Shown here: piece after piece, positions 61,706-64,000 of the stretch
Numbering within the stretch: position 1 is the stretch's first letter
How the letters are laid out: every line of letters begins with the position of its first letter
Assembly: GCA_046297455.1 (NCBI GenBank)
Contig: JBKBIT010000001.1
Location: 1 to 64,000 of the forward strand
Direction of reading: 5' to 3'
DNA length: 64,000 nucleotides
Source of the DNA: ZYF759 sp046297455
GTDB lineage: Bacteria > Pseudomonadota > Alphaproteobacteria > Rhizobiales > Rhizobiaceae
Notes under the pieces: model-generated
What the model was told of the DNA's origin: nothing
Databases searched by the model: none
The model's input: the letters and a program-made list of their open reading frames with translations, nothing else
Program-made: the position numbers and the translations under genes

Positions 61706-62740
61706 ATGCCCAGCATGATGCGCGCCCTCGTCAAAGCCAGGGCCGAGCCCGGCATCTGGATGGAAGAGGTGCCGGTCCCCGAGATCGGCCCGAACGAGGT
61801 CCTGATCAAGGTTCGCCGCTCGGCGATCTGCGGCACCGACATCCACATCTTCAACTGGGACCAGTGGGCGGCCAAGACCGTTCCCGTGCCGATGGTTGTG
61901 GGCCATGAATTCGTGGGCGAGGTGGCCGAGCTCGGCGCATCCGTGACGGGCTACCGCGTCGGCCAGCGTGTCTCCGGCGAGGGGCACATCGTCTGCGGGC
62001 AGTGCCGCAACTGCCGCGCGGGCAGGGGGCATCTGTGCCGCAACACGCTCGGCGTCGGCGTTCAGCGCCCCGGCACCTTTGCCGAATATGTTGCTCTTCC
62101 GGCGCATAATGTCGTGGCCATCCCCGACGACGTGCCCGACGAGATCGCTGCGATCTTCGATCCGCTGGGCAATGCCGTCCATACCGCGCTCTCGTTCGAT
62201 CTGGTGGGCGAGGACGTGCTGGTCACGGGTGCAGGCCCGATCGGCATCATGGGCGCGCTGGTGGCACAGGCGGTCGGTGCGCGCAAGGTCGTCATCACCG
62301 ACATCAACCCATACCGGCTCGATCTGGCGCGCCGGCTCGGCGTCCACCATGTCGTCGATGCGTCGCAGGAAGACCTTCATGATGTGATGAGCGAAGAGAG
62401 TATGCGGGAAGGCTTCGACGTGGGCCTTGAGATGTCCGGCTCGGCCGTGGCCTTCCGCGACATGATAGAGGTGATGAACAATGGCGGCAGGATCGCCATT
62501 CTCGGCATCGCGCCGACGGCCTTCGAGATCGACTGGAACAAGGTCATCTTCAAGATGCTGACGCTGAAGGGCATCTATGGTCGCGAGATGTTCGAGACCT
62601 GGTACAAGATGATTGCGCTGGTTCAGGGGCCGCTGGACGTCTCGGGCATCATCACCCATCGGCTCGGCATCGATGATTTCGCCGAAGGCTTCGCCGCCAT
62701 GAAGAGTGGGGATTCGGGCAAGGTCGTGCTGGAGTGGTGA
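61706..62740 (+). CDS. tdh: L-threonine 3-dehydrogenase
   Basis: This 344-aa zinc medium-chain dehydrogenase oxidises threonine to 2-amino-3-ketobutyrate, the substrate of Kbl. Catalytic zinc ligands are in SAICGTDIHIFNWD and VGHEFVGEV; structural zinc cysteines are in HIVCGQCRNCRAGRGHLC; the NAD motif is VLVTGAGPIGIMGALVAQA. It starts 12 bp after the toxin gene, so it is likely read from the kbl promoter through the toxin-antitoxin genes. Confidence 0.95.
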   Translation: MPSMMRALVKARAEPGIWMEEVPVPEIGPNEVLIKVRRSAICGTDIHIFNWDQWAAKTVPVPMVVGHEFVGEVAELGASVTGYRVGQRVSGEGHIVCGQCRNCRAGRGHLCRNTLGVGVQRPGTFAEYVALPAHNVVAIPDDVPDEIAAIFDPLGNAVHTALSFDLVGEDVLVTGAGPIGIMGALVAQAVGARKVVITDINPYRLDLARRLGVHHVVDASQEDLHDVMSEESMREGFDVGLEMSGSAVAFRDMIEVMNNGGRIAILGIAPTAFEIDWNKVIFKMLTLKGIYGREMFETWYKMIALVQGPLDVSGIITHRLGIDDFAEGFAAMKSGDSGKVVLEW

Positions 62741-63267
62741 TGCCTCGTTTCATCGCGGGCCTCCTGACCCGCCGCGAAGAGCGTGTCGATCAACTCTCGA
62801 ACCTCAAGGCGGCAGTCGGCGCCATCATCGGCATGATCGTCGTCGGTCAACTGGCGCTCATGACAGGTCTGCCATTGCTCATCGCGCCACTGGGTTCCAC
62901 CTCGGTGATGCTGTTTGCGCGGCCGTCCAGTGAGATGGCACAGCCGATCAACATCATGGCCGGCTATCTCGTTGCGATCGCCATCTACATTGCCGCATCC
63001 TATGCCTTTCCGGGCTGGTGGGTGGCTGCTGCGTTCAGCGTAGGCGTAACGATCTTCGTCATGCGCGGCCTGCGTGTGACGCACCCGCCGGCCGGCGCTA
63101 TCCCGATTCTCGGTTTCGATGGCGGGGTGCCGGGGCCGGACCTGTTCCTCGTCGTCTTTATCGGTTGCGTGACGCTGGTTGCCTTGGCATTTCTCGTCCA
63201 TCGAGTTCCGCCTCGTCGCGACTACCCGCTACTGGATGATGGCACAAAAAGCGAAACGAAGCCTTGA
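62740..63267 (+). CDS. HPP family membrane protein
   Basis: This 175-aa protein has four transmembrane segments and the HPP motif in LRVTHPPAGAIPIL. Segments include KAAVGAIIGMIVVGQLAL and MAGYLVAIAIYIAASYAF. Its ATG overlaps the tdh stop (TGATG), so it is translationally coupled to the threonine-degradation genes. Some HPP proteins transport nitrite in plants and cyanobacteria; no function can be assigned here. Confidence 0.88.
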   Translation: MPRFIAGLLTRREERVDQLSNLKAAVGAIIGMIVVGQLALMTGLPLLIAPLGSTSVMLFARPSSEMAQPINIMAGYLVAIAIYIAASYAFPGWWVAAAFSVGVTIFVMRGLRVTHPPAGAIPILGFDGGVPGPDLFLVVFIGCVTLVALAFLVHRVPPRRDYPLLDDGTKSETKP

Positions 63268-63319
63268 ATGACAGCTGTTTGAGCGCGGACCTCGCTGCGG
63301 GTGGCAGCACAAAGCCCTG

Positions 63320-63348
63320 TTGCACTTTGCACGCCTTGCCGCTATAAG
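63320..63348 (+). promoter_or_regulatory. Probable sigma-70 promoter of rpmI-rplT
   Basis: TTGCAC (63320-63325) and TATAAG (63343-63348) are separated by exactly 17 bp, a good housekeeping promoter. It is about 170 bp upstream of rpmI, leaving a long leader that could hold ribosomal-protein autoregulation. The rest of 63268-63524 shows no gene. Confidence 0.6.
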
Positions 63349-63524
63349 CCGCGCCTGTCGAGCCGTCCGGCAGGGCATGCCGTGGCGGTTCTCAATGCTG
63401 AAAAGCTCACATTCATTCCGAGCGAAGCGAGGAGCGGTCGACAGACCGTCGCCGGTCATCCGGCACCACGCGGAGCCGTCTGCATCGCGGACATGGCGTG
63501 AGCGAAACAATATGGAGTAGCAAA

Positions 63525-63734
63525 ATGCCCAAGATGAAGACGAAATCTTCTGCGAAGAAGCGGTTCAAGATCACAGGCACCGGCAAGGTCAAGGCGGCCG
63601 CCGCCGGCAAGCGCCATGGCATGATCAAGCGTTCCAACAAGTTCATCCGCGACGCGCGCGGCATGATGGTTCTGGCCGAACCCGATGGGAAGAAGGTCGT
63701 GAAGAACTATCTGCCGAACGGCGGCGGACTCTGA
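63525..63734 (+). CDS. rpmI: 50S ribosomal protein L35
   Basis: This 69-aa ribosomal protein starts MPKMKTKSSAKKRFKITGTG and shows the basic RHGMIKRSNKFIRDARG core. An upstream in-frame codon at 63498 is ignored because the conserved N-terminus and GGAG place the start at 63525. rplT follows 29 bp downstream; infC is not adjacent upstream, the usual alphaproteobacterial arrangement. Confidence 0.97.
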   Translation: MPKMKTKSSAKKRFKITGTGKVKAAAAGKRHGMIKRSNKFIRDARGMMVLAEPDGKKVVKNYLPNGGGL

Positions 63735-63763
63735 GCCTCGGACGAATTTAAGGAGATCATGAC

Positions 63764-64000
63764 ATGGCACGCGTAAAGAGAGGCGTTACCTCCCACGCCA
63801 AGCACAAGAAGGTCCTGGATGCCGCCAAGGGATTCTACGGCCGTCGCAAGAACACCATCCGCATCGCCAAGCAGGCGGTCGAGAAGTCGCTGCAGTACGC
63901 CTATCGCGACCGCAAGAACCGGAAGCGCAATTTCCGTGCGCTCTGGATCCAGCGCATCAATGCCGCCGCCCGTGAGCATGGCCTGACCTACGGCCGTCTC
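63764..64000 (+). CDS. rplT: 50S ribosomal protein L20, cut by the window edge
   Basis: The first 79 codons are present (ARVKRGVTSHAKHKKVLDA, KGFYGRRKNTIRIAKQAVEK) and match L20, a 23S rRNA-binding assembly protein that also represses its own operon in several bacteria. AAGGAG at about 63750 supports ATG 63764. The gene continues beyond 64000; pheS is the expected next gene. Confidence 0.97.
   Translation, partial: MARVKRGVTSHAKHKKVLDAAKGFYGRRKNTIRIAKQAVEKSLQYAYRDRKNRKRNFRALWIQRINAAAREHGLTYGRL

Overview
The window looks like chromosomal DNA of a GC-rich alphaproteobacterium, most likely Hyphomicrobiales (Rhizobiales) and Phyllobacteriaceae/Mesorhizobium-like. The clues are a RIME-like 79-bp intergenic repeat, a cysG-DUF2849-cysI-cysH-DUF934 sulfate assimilation operon, an fdsGBA-fdhD-fdsD formate dehydrogenase operon, the sppA-ihfB-lapA-like order, and lptCAB. 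This placement is inference; no rRNA, tRNA, CRISPR array, prophage or transposase was found.

Layout. 0-0.6 kb: end of an unrecognised gene. 0.6-7.2 kb: a PAS-LuxR regulator divergent from a complete branched-chain-amino-acid-type (HAAT) ABC transporter whose last gene is an alpha/beta hydrolase. 7.2-12.5 kb: a host-attachment-family protein and the sulfite/sulfate reduction operon. 12.5-19.3 kb (mostly minus): lspA, two RNA methyltransferases, a LysR regulator, an ornithine-cyclodeaminase homologue, lapA-like, ihfB, sppA. 19.5-22.9 kb: lptC-lptA-lptB, then a redoxin and rpe on the other strand. 23.0-26.6 kb: an exported caspase-like peptidase next to an exported trypsin-like protease, with AT-rich DNA between them. 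26.7-33.7 kb: NAD-dependent formate dehydrogenase with its LysR regulator and a clear LysR-type operator. 33.7-39.6 kb: two VOC-fold proteins behind a hairpin that covers their Shine-Dalgarno, an SPFH/NfeD pair, a phospholipase-D type cardiolipin synthase and an EEP-fold nuclease/phosphatase. 39.6-44.4 kb: a second complete HAAT transporter. 44.8-46.7 kb: a membrane chemoreceptor. 47-48.8 kb: arsR-acr3-arsC. 48.9-52.7 kb: a YeeE/YedE transporter, flavocytochrome-c sulfide dehydrogenase subunits and soxYZ, without the core soxXABCD genes in view. 52.9-56.0 kb: AI-2E family permease, MATE exporter, exported MsrB. 56.3-59.8 kb: two soluble chemoreceptors, the first cut by an in-frame amber codon. 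59.9-63.3 kb: kbl and tdh with a ParDE-like toxin-antitoxin pair between them, then an HPP-family membrane protein. 63.5-64 kb: rpmI and the start of rplT.

Functional themes are inorganic sulfur metabolism (assimilatory reduction at 8-12.5 kb, oxidation at 49-52.7 kb), formate oxidation, arsenic detoxification, solute uptake and chemotaxis. No single large undescribed system stands out. The observations most worth testing are the exported caspase/trypsin pair, the toxin-antitoxin pair inside the threonine-degradation operon, the amber-interrupted chemoreceptor with an intact C-terminal pentapeptide tail, the hairpin over the VOC operon's ribosome-binding site, and the minimal soxYZ/fcc cluster.
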